From Perca fluviatilis (lineage: Eukaryota > Chordata > Actinopteri > Perciformes > Percidae), in the NCBI RefSeq assembly GCF_010015445.1, contig NC_053118.1, positions 8,878,907 to 8,942,906 of the forward strand: a stretch of DNA of 64,000 bases, written 5' to 3'. Below the pieces are notes generated by a model that had not been told where the DNA came from, did not search any database, and was given only the letters and a program-made list of their open reading frames with translations. Positions 1 through 14,300 of this stretch are shown here, in pieces. The first letter of the stretch is position 1. Every line of letters begins with the position of its first letter. The translations under genes were made by a program, and so were the position numbers.

Positions 1-590
1 GCATTACAAAATGACCCAAAGTGTTTTGTCCATGTTGTGGCTGGAACTGTTGGTTGGTAGGTCTACCACTTTGGTCCGCCAGCGGGTTGACACTTTTGAT
101 TCACAGTGAAATGTCTTAACAACTATGGAATGGGTTACCATGAAGCTTGGTAAATATATTCATGTTCTTCTATTTTTGGTAATCCCCCTAATAATTATCA
201 TTATAAGGTCAAAATATTGCAAAATATCCTGACATCAACAAGATGGATTTGCACAAACCTTAATACATTGAAAAAAATCATGTTTCCCAGATGATGTATC
301 CTCAGTGATCCCAACTATAGCACCACCAGCAACTAGTAGATGGATGGTCATGAAATTTGGTTCAGACAGTCATGCTCCCCCAAGACAAAGTGCACATTTG
401 GTGATCCTCTGACTATATCTGTAGTGCCATCATCAGGTCAACATTTCTTTTCGTCCAATACTTTGGTTTATGACCAAATACCTGCAAAACTATGATATCC
501 GATCAGCCTCAGCTGCACTTTGTGTTTACACTAAATTCGCTGTACCTGAGTACAGCCTCACAGGGCTGCTAGCATGGCTGAACACTACAG
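1..590. repeat. teleost interspersed repeat
   Basis: The text resembles a repeat I recall from many fish genomes: phrases such as CATGAAATTTGGT, GGTGATCCTCTGACT, GGTTTATGACCAAATACCTG and TACAGCCTCACAG appear in the usual order. An open frame at 470-796 partly overlaps it and is not considered a gene. Confidence 0.55.
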
Positions 591-1184
591 AAAAGATTGT
601 GTTCATGGTTGAGATTATAAAAAGGTTGTTCTCATTGTTAAAAGAAGTCAATACTGACAGTCTTGCCGAATCTGCAGCAACCACCATGGAGACAGTGAGA
701 CAACTGTCAGTAAAACTATATATGGTTTATGAAATTTCTTTAAAGATGACAAAGTTAACTAATGATATCCTAACTTGTGTTAGAAAGAAATACTGATTTA
801 TAAAAGTAATATATGGTACTTTTCGAACTAGATCTCAAAACAGTTGCCAATTTCATCTCAGTAAGCATACAGTGGCAACTAGCAGTATTACAGCCTAAAC
901 CACTTTTGCAGTTCCTCCAGTTTTTATCCATGCTGGTGATAAGAACGTGAGATGTATATGAGAAATGGGATGTAGTCCCAACCAGTTAGGTTTTTAAATA
1001 CAACAAACAAATATCAATAAATAATTCTTACAAAAATCTTTTAAACCTAACTCTGTTGGTCTACATGGAGGCCATGTCAATGATCTAGCAGTGTCAATGA
1101 CACATCATATCTTTCCTGTTACGTCTCAGTCCGCTGTATCTGACACCATAATTCACACTAAAAAGATAAGTTTTCAAACTAGTT
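591..1184. other. intergenic, no gene seen
   Basis: AT-rich single-copy-looking sequence downstream of the inferred vegfa polyadenylation site. No splice-compatible coding sequence or recognised repeat. Confidence 0.4.
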
Positions 1185-4123
1185 TTTGACATATGACTAG
1201 ACATTTAATAATACAAAAACAATGTATTTTCAAAATAAATATGTTTTAATACACTAAAAACAACAGAGTATTAATATTGTAAAACATTTTACAGCACCAA
1301 TAAATATATTAATGTGAAAATATACTAAAAATGTGTGGCTGTACAAACTCAAGAAAAAGTCTTAAATACAAATAGAATGTTGTCATCATCAGAGGACTGG
1401 AGAGGCTAGGTACTGAACTAGCAGCCGGTTCTCAGTGAACATACTCTCAGGCCTAAAGTTTGAGGGTGGCAGCACAGAAGGTCGGTTCACATGAACAGCA
1501 GTGATGCAGCTGGCACTAATACATAGTTAGGATTCATGAAAAAAGTGTCCCTATACTTTTGAAAATGGATTAAAATCTGAGTCTACAGTCAGCATTACTG
1601 ACTTTTAGTCTTCACCCGTCTTTTGACCATACCTGGCCATATTGTACCGAGCCTAGCAGGTAGTACAATCAGGAATTCACACATTTTGAATGAATATTTT
1701 GTGCCCACAAATTAGTCAACTGTCCTTAAAATAAATTATTTCATGCGTCTTCATACGGTCAACATTCACTGTGACAAACAGTTTACATTGGGCGGTGTCA
1801 GCACTCCTTGTTTGTTCTTTGTTGGCCAGCTTTGGCTGTTGGGTGCGCACATGCTGAAATAAACAGTGGTCAATGTAAGAATTTGATTTCTGACTGAGTT
1901 ACATGTATATACTGTATTTAAAGGTTTTAGCTAATAATAACATAATACAGTGTTACTTTATGACATTTTTCTGGTTTGTTTTGGTTATGGTTGGTGACAT
2001 ACATATTAACTGTTAGGAACTAGTTATTAACTCAGGAGCACAAAAAGACAAATTCTACATCACACTGCCATGATTCATAGAATTGAGATTAATGTCAGAA
2101 CAAAACAATTTTTCTGTACTGTTGAGATCCAGCCGCCTCCAGACAAACTGTATCAGATAATTGACTGACTAATGTCTGTCAAAGCACAGCTCCCGGACAT
2201 CAATCTGTAGTATATTCAAAATAATATACTGTATTCCAGTGACCTTACTTACTTCAACTTATGTTATCTTATATATATATGTATATCATCAGTATAGTAT
2301 TTATTCATTGTCTTACTTAAACTTGTTGCTTTGTTATTCACTATTAAATATATACCTTGCAACTTTCTATTTTTTCTCCATTATGGCTCATTAATGAGGA
2401 AGGTCTTTTTCTCATATGGTAACAGTTTAGCATTAAAGGAAATGTTTGATTTATGGTAAGTGGCAGTATCCTACTAAGCCACACAACAGTGTAATACTTG
2501 GGAATGAGAAGGTTATGTTAGTGCCTTGGTTAAAGTCAGAGAAAACACTGTGCCAGTTTACCACCGTCAGACTAGAGGCCTCAGTCTGATCGGACAGTCT
2601 TCACTAAATTACGTCAGAGCTGAGCAGCAGAAACGAAACTCCTTCGGTCCTCCATATGATGTGCCTTTGGGCCCACAAGTGCAAAACCACGTGTCCATCA
2701 CCCCAGTCCAAAATGAAAAACACCTGTGTTGGCATTTCATTCACACACATGTCGGTGGCTGGGGTTACTATCGGTCAACAGGCCCACCATGATCCCCCTC
2801 CGGCTGGTGAGAAACACAGCTTTAGTTTAAATCAGGAATGTCAAAGCATTGTCTTTCAGTCCTTTTTCCCCACAATAAAAGAGTCTACAGTCATACGTGT
2901 TCTCCATTCAATCTCTTAGGAGACTGCAAACAGTTGAGGAGTACAAATAACCTTAACACGGCATATAAATATCAGTATACTGAACATATTCTATAAATAA
3001 GATGTAGTGTACTAGACAAAGGGATAGCTAGTAAGTATATACAGATCGTTTATGATAAACTGCTCTGTTGTGGATGCCTGACTATTTCTTTGGAACACAG
3101 AAAGCCATTAAATAAGAAAACTGGAAGGTTGAGGATTTCTACAGTGAGGTGCCTATCTGTGATCAGCTTGTCACTTCTTGTCTCCATATATACCTATAGT
3201 AATATCCCTTCAGACAGCCATTTTATAAAAGGAGCACAATACCTTAAAATGTAAATAATAAACTCTGTGCACAAAAAGAAAGACATCTGATGGAAACTCC
3301 TAACTCTTGTCCTGCCCTTAGACCCCACACAATTTTAACATTGACTAAAATTGTTGTACTTGCTTAACTTAATTAGCTAAGCTTTAGTTCAGTTCTTGCC
3401 ATCATCACGTAACCCTTCTATGAGGAAAGGTCATCTTCACATTATCCATCATCACGCCACAAAACCTGCATCCACAGTCACTTCAGGAAACTCTGAGAGA
3501 TTTTTCCGGTGTGCTCTCACACCAGCTGGAGTCACTCCATACAGTGGAGACAAAAACTTCACATCATGTCACAGAGGGAAACAGTTCTTGGACCTGCCGT
3601 TCTGTTCAAGTACAACCGGCGTTCCTCCACCTCCGCCTCCTCGTCCTCCCTTCCGTCTCCTCCTTGTCTCTTCTGTCAGAGTTCGGAGGTGAGTTTGGCT
3701 TCTGCTGCACCGCTCGTTGAAGTTATAGTCACCAGTTTTTTTTGTTACTAAAGAAATGTTTAAGATATTCATATCCACAGCAGACCGGCATCCAGTGAAG
3801 TGTTAGATAAAAATAACAGATTTCTTTTACCAGTTCTACCCAAGAGCAGAACGCCACTGAAGCTTTTCCCATTCACACGCAAGTGGCGCATTCGTTTTGC
3901 TTTAAATAGTGTTTTTTTTTATGTAGCAGCAATACACATTGTCGATGTACTTATAGTATATGTACATATATTAATATCTTTAGGCAGAAAACAGACAGTG
4001 GCAAGATCTGCGCCAAGAATGTCCTGTCTTGCGTTGTCGTTTCGTGTCCTTGCAGGGAATGCATCCTCGGGTTTCAAAGTGCTGTGCCAAGAAAATAATT
4101 CCTTCATAACAGTGTTGCTGGTC
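1185..4123 (-). other. vegfa: vegfa 3' UTR (inferred extent)
   Basis: AT-rich sequence downstream of the vegfa stop. Read on the minus strand, near 1290-1305 it contains ATTTATTGGTGCT, and near 1215-1245 CATATTTATTTT followed by TTTTGTATTA. Both resemble motifs I recall from the end of the human VEGFA 3' UTR. An ATTAAA signal lies at about 1203-1208, so cleavage near 1185 is likely. Several AUUUA motifs, typical of unstable mRNAs, are present. The extent rests on recalled similarity; no transcript was seen. Confidence 0.65.
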
Positions 4124-4145
4124 TCATCTCCTCGGTTTATCACAT
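4124..4145 (-). CDS. vegfa: vegfa terminal coding exon (exon 8a equivalent)
   Basis: After the acceptor at 4146-4147 the exon completes the split Arg codon. It then encodes CDKPRR and a TGA stop at 4124-4126. CDKPRR is the C-terminus of pro-angiogenic VEGF-A isoforms and ends in the two arginines needed for neuropilin binding. The frame agrees with the AG left by the preceding exon, which is strong evidence for such a short exon. Confidence 0.93.
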
Positions 4146-7100
4146 CTGTGGAAAACGAGATGAAAGTCTGGTTAAGTGACAAGCAGCAAATTGGTTTTAT
4201 ACAGCCTTCTCTCACAGAATATGATGTGCATGATGTCCTATACATAACTGCTCCATGCAAAAAAAAAGGGATTATTTAGAGACAGGGGCAAAACAGTAAG
4301 TAGAAGTGGATAGTGAAGGAGGTTGGGGGATAGATGACCTGGGTCAGTTTCCACCTTCTCGTACTTTTTCCGCTGTATATAAAATGTGCTTTTTCAGTTA
4401 AAGGTTTGGTCTTTATGTTTTCTGGTAGCTTTGGGTTCAGGTGGTGGGGTAATAGCTGGAACTGGGGGGTGGGGTGGAGTGGTGGGGGTTGAACAGGCAT
4501 CTAACCCCAGTTCCAGAGACCCCCCACCCTTAGGTCCCCTCCACTCTCTCTCTCTTGACCACTGAGCAGCCAATTGGAATCATGTCAGTCATCACTTCAC
4601 CAAGAAGTGTGTGGCTCTCTAAAGCCAAAGCAATGTGGGGGGTCCACAGGGGTCAGAGGTCATGGAAGTGGCTGGGTCAGGAGAGGTCGTGAAACCTTGT
4701 TAACAAGAGGCAGCAGTCCTCTATTTAGCTGTTTGCTGCACACAGTTGGGGTGATGAGTTTAACTCCACACATATTTATTAGTATTTGAGTGTTTAAAAG
4801 TAATGAGTAAAAACCAGTGAACGTGACGTGCAAGCAGCATGAACACGATAACCGGTAAACCTTTGTTAAAAAGAACGGCTGTGGAGCCTCTGCCATTGCT
4901 AGACCTGCATGACGTTTTTATCCGACTCCTTGTCTACTCTACGTAACTGGTAACAAAGCAAGATTGACATTCACCTCCCTCACAGGAAGATAAATATATA
5001 ATCACTGGCATGTGAAAACCTTGTATCTCCAAATTGGTGATTTTAGTGCTTTAAAAAAAAAAAAATATATATATATAAAAAATATATTTTCAGATCCTTC
5101 TAGTGGTATCTGGCTACGCTAAATGTTTCAGAAAAAAAACGACCTTAGTTCAAGGTCCATTGACTAAGTGTTTGTAAATGCTTGCTCATGGGAAATTGTT
5201 GGGTTAAATTATAGAGTGTGGTCTAGACCTACTCTATCTGTAAAGTGTCTTGAGATAACTCTTGTTATGATTTGATACTATAAATAAAATTTAATTGAAT
5301 TGTTTCCCCCAGGAGCTTTCGGCATTCTCTCACGGTCTTCATCAGCAAATGGAGTTGGCTCAGTATAAATAAACAGTACTGAGCTAACTCTATCCGCAAA
5401 TGAAGACCGTGAAAACTCTGGGACTAAAAAGGTAGTAGTGTGACATGCAACAAAGGCCCCAGGCTAGGCTGAAGCAGGTGGCGTTAAGGTAATGTGATAT
5501 GAACCTTAACCATTTGGCCAGGAAAATGACATTTATATTCAGCTTTCATTGGAACTATTTTCTATCAGTGCTTTCTTTAACATCCCAAATTAAATTGCAT
5601 TCACCTTCATTGTATTGGGGGGCAGTAAGTGGATATTGTAAAACCTGGATATGTAAAAACTGTCTGCAAAGCCAGATAGCACCAGAGGTAAGTAAAACAA
5701 CATGGGTGAACCAACCCTTTAAAGCTTTACATGGGCTGGGGCAATCCTCCTGGGCTAATAAAACCGTTTCCTTTATATAATGGCTTTGTAAATCTAAGCT
5801 AAAGACCTATCTTTTTGATGTTGCTTTTCTTTAAATAATCTATTTTATTAACTTTAATTTCTTATACTGCACTTTCAATTGTATTCTTGTCTTTTAATGT
5901 TTTTAATTTGTTTATTAATGTTTTTAAATTGTTTTAAATTGTTTTCTTACTGCTCTTTAATGTTTTATGTAAAGCACTTTGAATTGCCCTGTTGCTGAAA
6001 TGTGCTATACAAATAAAGCTGCCTTGCCTTGCCTTGCCTTGCCTTGCCTTGCCTTGCCTTGTAATGGATGTTAACGATCAACCATTTAACCGTTAACCAA
6101 GATTACGATTTTTTACCGATTAATACTATCAGTTTTGTTTATCAAAACAAAAAAAGCAATGTGTTGCATGGTAAAAAAAAATAACAGTCCATACAATCTA
6201 TTTCTTAACTGCTAGTTAACTTGATGGTGCTAACCAGCTAGCAAGTTCCATTTTAAGCCCTAAATTTGTGGCTCTCTGCTGGACGGCGCTTACAGCGGAG
6301 AACTACGTGACACATGGCACTACATTGGGTTAAATCGGCCGTCCTCTATACGGAGTATCCCGATCAGACACACAGCTGACAACAACGCAGGTGGAGACAG
6401 ACTTGGACATGCGCTCTGCGAACAGCTGCAGATCTTTGCCGGTCGCACGGAGACGCAGGCCGTTCCAGGAAAGGGGCTGCGTGTGGGACAGTGCACGCGA
6501 CATCGTTGCTGCACGACCGGTTCAAGTCTGCAGCTGCTCGCTCGAGCCTCCCGGTTAACGGGTTAATGATCGGTTAACGAGGGCCGGCTTTCGATAAGAA
6601 AAAAATCTAAATTTGCATCCCTAAATCAGACCGGATTAAAACATGTCAGTGGTAAAATTAAAACATCATCAACACTCAAACGGATGTGACTGTTGCATCT
6701 TACAAGAGACAATGCAAGCACAGAGAAGCTGCCACATTCCCATGAACAAACACCAACACAACATGGAAAAGCAGGGAGAAGCATGCATTCAATCCTTGCT
6801 TGAAGCACAGCGGTGGGCGTGGAGATGGGTAGACGGGAGGGGAAAAAAAGGAATTCAAGGCACGTTGTTTATCGTGTATGTATGGTAAACAAACCTGCAA
6901 GTTCTTTCGTTTAACTCAAGTTGCCTGGACTTGCAGTCTAATTGTGTGAATTTGCAGGAACATTTACAGGTGAGAGGGTCCTGCACAAACAAGCGCTTTC
7001 TTCTCTCTGAGCAAGGCGCACAGTGGCTGCAAGGGAAGCAAAAAGGGAGAGACAGAGAGAGAGAGAGATCTAAGCTATAGAGCAAATTCGGCAGAAAGGA

Positions 7101-8293
7101 CAGACACAGACACTCATGCAACATCCCTATCCTCCCCCTTCCTCCTCACACCCCAAACCACCCCTCACTAAGATCGCTTTGTAAAGGCATTTGTTTACAC
7201 ACAAGAGAGGATTTGTGGCTCAGATTTAATGTTTTGGGTATTAAACTAATCCACCAACTCTGGCATCCTCGTGCCCTGCATAATTGAAGCATATGTTTTA
7301 AGTAAATCACAAAGTGAATCTACCCAGTTAGAGAAGCTTTGCACTATTATGTATATGTATATATAAGTATAATGCCACCATGCCCATTTACTTTATATTC
7401 GAAGAACAAGGAAACACTTTCTTTTGGAAATCAATGACTCTTCCATGGTGACATTGTCCAGGTGTAAAAACAAATCAGGCCAATAAAGCTGGCACTGGAA
7501 CTTCATTTTTATTTAATAAAATCTTTTTATTTTTAATCCTGCCCTTCCACCATTGATATGAAATGTTCTTCCCCAACATTCTATTTCAACAAGAACATAA
7601 ATGACATCACAATAAGGAAGTAAAAATGTAATTTAATGTGCTGTAACAATTTAAGGGATTTTATGTTCGAAGAAATTAATGACTTGGGGCCAATCTCAGT
7701 TTGCATTGTCATGCTTGCAAATCGATGCTCTGGATACAATATTGAAATTTGTATTGAAGTTTTTGTTTGGCAGGAGCAAAGAACATTCTTGATAAAGTCA
7801 GAAGATGATTCCAGAATTCGTCAAATATCCATCATCAGCGCAGAACCTTAAGTCAAGCAATTGGAGCCAAAGCCAACTGAACCAACTCCTCCTAACACTT
7901 TATAATAAATCCCTAAAGGGCAGGTAGAGCAATTTAACTGAGGCAGTGTGTTCACCCACAGGAGGCGCAAGGAGATGGAAAATGAATGTCTAAGTTTGAT
8001 GTTAAGGTAGACACTATATTTGTTGCAGTATCTGTTACAGTGCTCTGCTGACGAGATGGAAGGCCACACCAGAGACACAACAAGGACAGAACTAGATATA
8101 CGAGGGTAGTTACTAACTGAAGTAAAACGGAACTATGCTTTGTCTCAAAGAACTGATTTCACTATGCAAAACACACACCCAAGCAGAAGGATCAATTCTG
8201 TATCACCTTCTAGACCTCCTGTATGAAAACAGGAGGAAAGCAACCCAAAGCAGAACTTATCTGTGAACCTCTCAAGGCTACAATGATCTTATG

Positions 8294-8381
<88 letters not shown>

Positions 8382-11300
8382 ATCTGTACTTCCTTACTGT
8401 AATACTGTACTCTAGCTGGCTATTTATCATCTGAAACAAAAGGAAACACGGCAACAGATAAAAGCCCCCAACAGCAAGTAGAAGTAGTGAGTGCTTATCA
8501 GTGCAGCACACTACAGGCCAGCAGACAGCCTTAAAGATAACCATTTCCCATAGAGATAACATGACAAATGCCATGGAAGTGGAATTTTGTTGCAGATGAA
8601 TAAAAAAGTACACAGGTAAAAACAAAAATGGAACCTGTGCACAAAATCCATTCATTATATTGATTTTGTTCATAACTTGACAGTACTTAAATGTGTATTC
8701 TTAAGTTAGTTAGAAAATCCACCTGCCACACAGTGGTAGCTGGTGGCCAACTTCAGGCTCTGAACAAATAGAGAAGGAGGCAGGAGAAAATGAAGAGACA
8801 CTTAAGCAGATGCAGGGACTGTCATGGAGGGTTCATTCAAAAGCCAAACAGGAGGTAATGAACCAACAGAACAGCTGCTCTAAGCTGGTCTCCTCATGAG
8901 CAGGGGAGGATATTGATCCATGGGATAGGACTGGGCTAGGTGTGTCAGGGTTTCTGTTCCTGTAACCGACTGTATGAATGAGCACATCCTCTTTATAGCA
9001 CCTTCACCTCACCCTGCCACAGGGTAAAATAGCTGCCTACGTGCACAGTGACAGGCAGACATTCTACAAGGCTGGACGGAGCTCAGCTCAGTCCCATGAC
9101 AAATGGGTTTGACTTAGCTAACACGATCCCATCTATCCTCCACCAATCCATCAGGTTTCAAGCTGCCGAAGCGCAGTTTGGCACACACGCACTCCTCTTA
9201 TCCAATTAAACAACCTGACCTACCACTGAAAAGCCTTAAGACGCACAAACCACATGCATGCCTCAACACACACAGCTCTATGACAACTGTGACAGGGAGT
9301 GAGGTCCCTCGATCAATGACGACACTTCCGTTCGTCTCCGAACTCCCCCTTTATTTACACCCCTGTTACATGTGCCTCTGGTGTGTGTGTGTGTTTGTGT
9401 CTTGTTTTCTCCCTCTGTCTCTCTCTCTGTCTCTCTCTCTCTTCTCTCTCTCTCTCTGTCCCTCGTTCCGCCCTCCTCCCTCTGCCTTTTGCACACCTGA
9501 GCGTAATCAGTGCTCAGGTAGAGTGGGGGAGGTGATAAGAAGGCAGAGAGTGAAGGGACAGAGGCACATGGAGAGCACAGCAGCAGCACACTATTAAGTT
9601 TATTTGAGTTTCTGCCTCACCTATTTTCTCCACAAGCAGGTTTCTGTTTCCCAACCTCCGTGCACAATTAGGTGCTGGAATTTTGTTATTTTAGTTTATT
9701 GTGTTAGTTTGGGCTGGAGATTACCGGTAGTTCCGTTATTCGTCTGTTTTGTTTGTTCTAGGATTAGTTTACTCTTTTTAGGTAATTTAGGGGGAGACGT
9801 GGGGAGCGACTGCCCATGTCTAGGTTGGTCCAGCATCTTCCCATCTTGTATTCTCTTTGGCTGGGGTCTCCGGTCCCTTTTTTGTTTGCTACTTTTGGGA
9901 ATAGCTATGTTTAATAGCTATGTGAATTGCTTGTTTTGGGAACAATATTTTTGCATTATTTAATAAAGCTTGTCGGTTAATTGTTAACCTTGTGTCTGGC
10001 ATCCTTTTTTATGTGTTGCATCCTCCAATCCCTTTTGAGCCTTGATTTGTTTCTTTAAATGGGAGGCCGTAACAACCCCTAAAAATAGGTTAACAGCATG
10101 ACACCTGCTGCTATGATTAGACTGGAGAAGTAGCCCAGGGCAGAGGGTCAGGTTTGTGCAACTGGAGTCAGAGTGCAGACAGCAGCGGGTGGTCTGAAGC
10201 TGGCTGGCTACGCCTCAATCACTCACGGTATTATAGCTGCACCCTAAAGTACTAAACTCGCGGCCATAAAAAGAGCACGCTCAAAGTGTGAGAGTCCGTA
10301 TGATAGGTGGAAGACCGGGTCTGAAGGCCCTACTCTAAACTTTTAACTTCTACAGGAAACATGATGGTACACTTGTAAACTTGAGTTTGATCATATGCTA
10401 TGACTTCCTAAATTGTGACATCCCTGAGCTTGCTCATTTTCTGTTTAACTAAATTGAAAGGACCACATACTTAAATATAGAAATCTGTGTATTTAAACCA
10501 AAGTTCAAAAAGCTAGTAGTGGGTATTGCAACTTAATATATTTTTTTTCTGGTTCCATAGCTAAAAATCTGGAATTGAATGTCTGTTCAAATTTGCAATC
10601 CATCCATCAATTCAGCCATTATCTGTAACTGCTTATCGTCTACAGGGTCGCGGCGGCTGGAGCAGATACCAGCTGACATTTGGGGGAGAACCAGGGTACA
10701 CCCCCGGCAGATTGTCAGTCAATCACTGGGCTGACACCGAGAGACAACCATGCTGCCATTCACACCTATTGGCAATTTAGAGTCAACAATTAACCTAATC
10801 TTTTTAGACTGGGTGGAGGCCAGAGACTGGGGAGAACATGTCTCTTGCTGTGAGGCGACTGTGCGAACCACTGCCATTTTGTAATGTTTTTTTATTTTTT
10901 ATTCTTTGATAAAGTAGTTTATTTAAATTTAAAATGTTGCCACTTTAGACCATTAAGGGCAAAGTTGTATCCAATGTTGTGTTTAGACAAAGCATATTAA
11001 GGTCAAAATACTAATCAATTACGCACCCCATATTGACAATAATGCTATCACTACTGGAAGGATCCATACTATTACATCTTACCACTCTTCATTAACACAT
11101 AGCGCAAGAAAGTCAGAGAAAGGGGAAGGTGTGTGCATCTCAACAAATGAATACAGAGAACATGAGAGAAATCTGAAACCTTCTGAACAGATGAGAAAAC
11201 AGGAAAAAAAAAAAACAGAACACGTACTTACTATTCTTTCTTTGCTTGAACATCTGGCTTTAGTCTGAAATTAAAAAAAGCAAGATGATTTAGTGTTTTT

Positions 11301-14300
11301 TTTGTGGCTTTTATCGCATCACTGTCACTGTGTGAGGTCTGCAGTTTCTTACCTGCAATCACACTTTTGATGCTCTGTGAAACTTAAGTGAATCATATGT
11401 TGCGTAACCATTGGTCGAAACCGCATTACCTTGAAGAGAAACAGAGGACATAAGGCAAGGTTTAGATTAAAACGTGACTTTCCGTAACATGCAGTCTAAG
11501 CACCACAGCCATTACTGTTCTGTAACCCAACGGCTCGAAGACGTGAGCGGTCTTTATTACTCTACGTCTCTATTCTTCTCCAGCCAACATCCACGTCAAA
11601 CAGCCGGCATGGTTTGAGCACAGTAGAGGCTGTGACCACACACTAATGGCTGTAAACACACTGGTTGGGGTAAACGACATACCTGAGATGCTGATGGATG
11701 TAAATGTTCCGTGTCTCTAACCTTTGCCTAACAAGCCTTTTTCATAATGTTTCAAGAATTACAAAGCACCACTAACCCTAACCCTGTGATTGTGCTCAGA
11801 AATTTCCGATTTAAGGGTTTAACTAAATAATCTTAACACAAGCTCTTCTTACTACCTTTTTTTTTTTTTTTTCTGGAACACTCAATTTTAGTCTTCATCG
11901 GTGGGTGGAGTTTACTCAGTTTTCATAGACCGCTCAGTTGTCACAATGTGACCCAGATATGGAAATTCAGTCACGTGATACATACAACTACATACTTTGA
12001 TCATGTGATGACATCGGAGCTATCTCCATTACAACTAAGCAAAGTCCATCTGCTGATGAAGACTAGAGCTGCAAGGATGAATCGATTAGTTGTCCACTAA
12101 TAAAATAATCGCCAACTAGTTTGATAATTGAATCGCTTTGAGTCATTTCTTGTGAAAAAAAAAAGTACAATTTCTGATTCCAGCTTCTTTAATGTGAATA
12201 TTTGTATAGTTTCGATACTCTGTGACAGTAGACTGAATATCTTTTGAGTTGTGGAACAAAAGACATTTGAGGATTTTCACTAGCCTGGGAAAACCGTGAC
12301 GAACTCCCGGCAAATTTGAGATTTGCTCTGCAAGTCAGTCTGGCCAAGAGCCCATTCAAGCCCATTTCCAATTTTTCCAAATAGAGGCACCAATCGTAAC
12401 CATTGAGGCGGGCTTTACATGATGACGATAGCGCAGCGACAGCAAGCAGCTTTTTGTTTACGTTCAAAATGACGGCCACCGAAGCACAGCAACCCGTTGG
12501 TGCCGCTGTCGCTGCTACGTCACCCGGATCGGTTGGTCTGATTGGTTGAAGGACTATCCAATTGCGCCCCAAAGGCATTTGAGCGTCGTCCGTTGGTGAC
12601 GCCCCTTTGGAAATGGGCTTTGAATGAACCTTCCCCAGACCCACTCTCAGTTACAACTGAGAAGGGTCTGGTGTCAACCAGGCACCATTTTCTGACATTT
12701 TATAGACCAAACAACTATTCGATTAATCGAGAAAATAATCAACAATACAAAATAATCGTTAACTCACCTGCAACGTGACGTTGCTGGTTTCCGTGGGTAC
12801 ACACTCCATTGCTTCGTCACTGCAGCAGCCTCCACAGCGGTTGAGGACCACGCAGGAAGGAACGTAGGTATGTTCTGTGTCCTCCGGATACTCATGGAAG
12901 ATGTCCACCAGCACCTCCCTGGGCTGACACATACTCTTGGTGATGACTTCTGTGAGAGGGATAACTGAAAAAAAAGACAAGAGGATTGATCATCTTTTCA
13001 TCATCATCATCATTATCGTCATCTTCCTTATATAGCCAGTGTGAAAAGTGAATAGAAAAGCTTTACGTAATAATGGATACTTATCCAACCCCATTTCCTG
13101 TCCTGAAGAATAGAGCACTTGTTTATCTGTTGCCAGTAAAAATACCTCAGCCATTTATTTCCTAAGTGATGCCCAATACACAAGACAAACTCAACAAGCA
13201 AACAGTGCCACAGATCTGTGGCCTGAGCAGCAACAATAACATTTTTGTGCCAGTGACAACCTTGTACTGACAATATGTCAAACTGGTAGGGATAGGGTTA
13301 GAAAATACAATAATCACACACATTTATTAGTAGATAACAAGGACGTAATGACCATGTGACAAAAGATTTAAAAAAAAAACTTAATACGAGCAAAAACTGA
13401 CTTTTTTTAAATTTATTTTAGTGTATATAATGTATATAATAATTACATTAAAGCAGCTACACAGAAAGATGCAACCTTGACTGAGATCAAATATACTGTA
13501 TTCTACGTATAGCAGCAAGTAATATTTGGAGATCAAGAGCAGAGAGTTGATAACGGTTTTGATACCAAACTCAAGACTTGATAAAACTAACTGAGTGACC
13601 TGCCAGCCCTCTCTGTATTTCCATTCCCTGTGCAGCCCAGAATAATCCGTCCCACAGTCCATAGGACTACGTTCCCAGCGACCCCGAGCTAACTCCCGAC
13701 CCCTGGTTTGCCAGAGCAGTCACGACCTCAGGCACTGTGGCGCCAGTTCACCTCTGACATGTGACCCCAGGAAGCCCACCCCTGTGCAAGCTCTGCTTCT
13801 GGATTAATGCTGCAGACTGACTCTGTTAGCTTTATGATTACTTTTTGTTTTTTAAATGCTACAAATAATACACAGATGGATCCCTGATAATTTCATTTGA
13901 AAAGTGTTTTACGCAGTATTTCAACCATACCATCCACTGGACATGGTTACATAACTTTAACTGAGGCATGATAAGGCAAATTGCCTTTACAGACTGTAGA
14001 ATAAAATACTCTCATGTTACAGTGGAAGCGCTCTGGTGAGACATCAGATATAGAAAAATGAATATAAATATTAAAAGCATATTGACTGGGGTGCCTGGGT
14101 ATCTCAGCTGGTAGAGCGTGCGCCCCATGTACAGAGGCTCAGTCCTCGCCACAGCAGCTGCAGGTTGAATTCTGACCCGCGGCCCTTTGCTGCATGTCAT
14201 TCCCCCTCTCTCTCTCTCTTCCCTTTCATGTCTAAGCTGTCCAATCAAATAAAGGCCTAAAATGCAACAAAAATAAAATCAGAGACTTTTAACTTTTTCC

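Noticed and set aside
470..796. 108-codon plus-strand frame as a gene
   Set aside because: It largely overlaps text of a dispersed fish repeat, and the protein has no recognised family or splice context.
9278..9597. Two overlapping frames on opposite strands
   Set aside because: They run through a CT/GT microsatellite and have low-complexity composition; both are by-products.
12189..12778. 151-codon minus-strand frame near vegfa exon 3 and a plus-strand frame overlapping it
   Set aside because: They lie across two nested transposon-derived repeats and have no family match.
12970..12980. ATG at 12980 (minus) as the vegfa start, giving [12 protein letters not shown]
   Set aside because: The bases before VIP are the polypyrimidine acceptor tract. 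Exons 1 and 2 supply a proper signal peptide and matching phase.
14085..14175. A functional tRNA gene
   Set aside because: The A- and B-box-like words belong to a SINE with the family's 3' body and tail. The cloverleaf is not intact.
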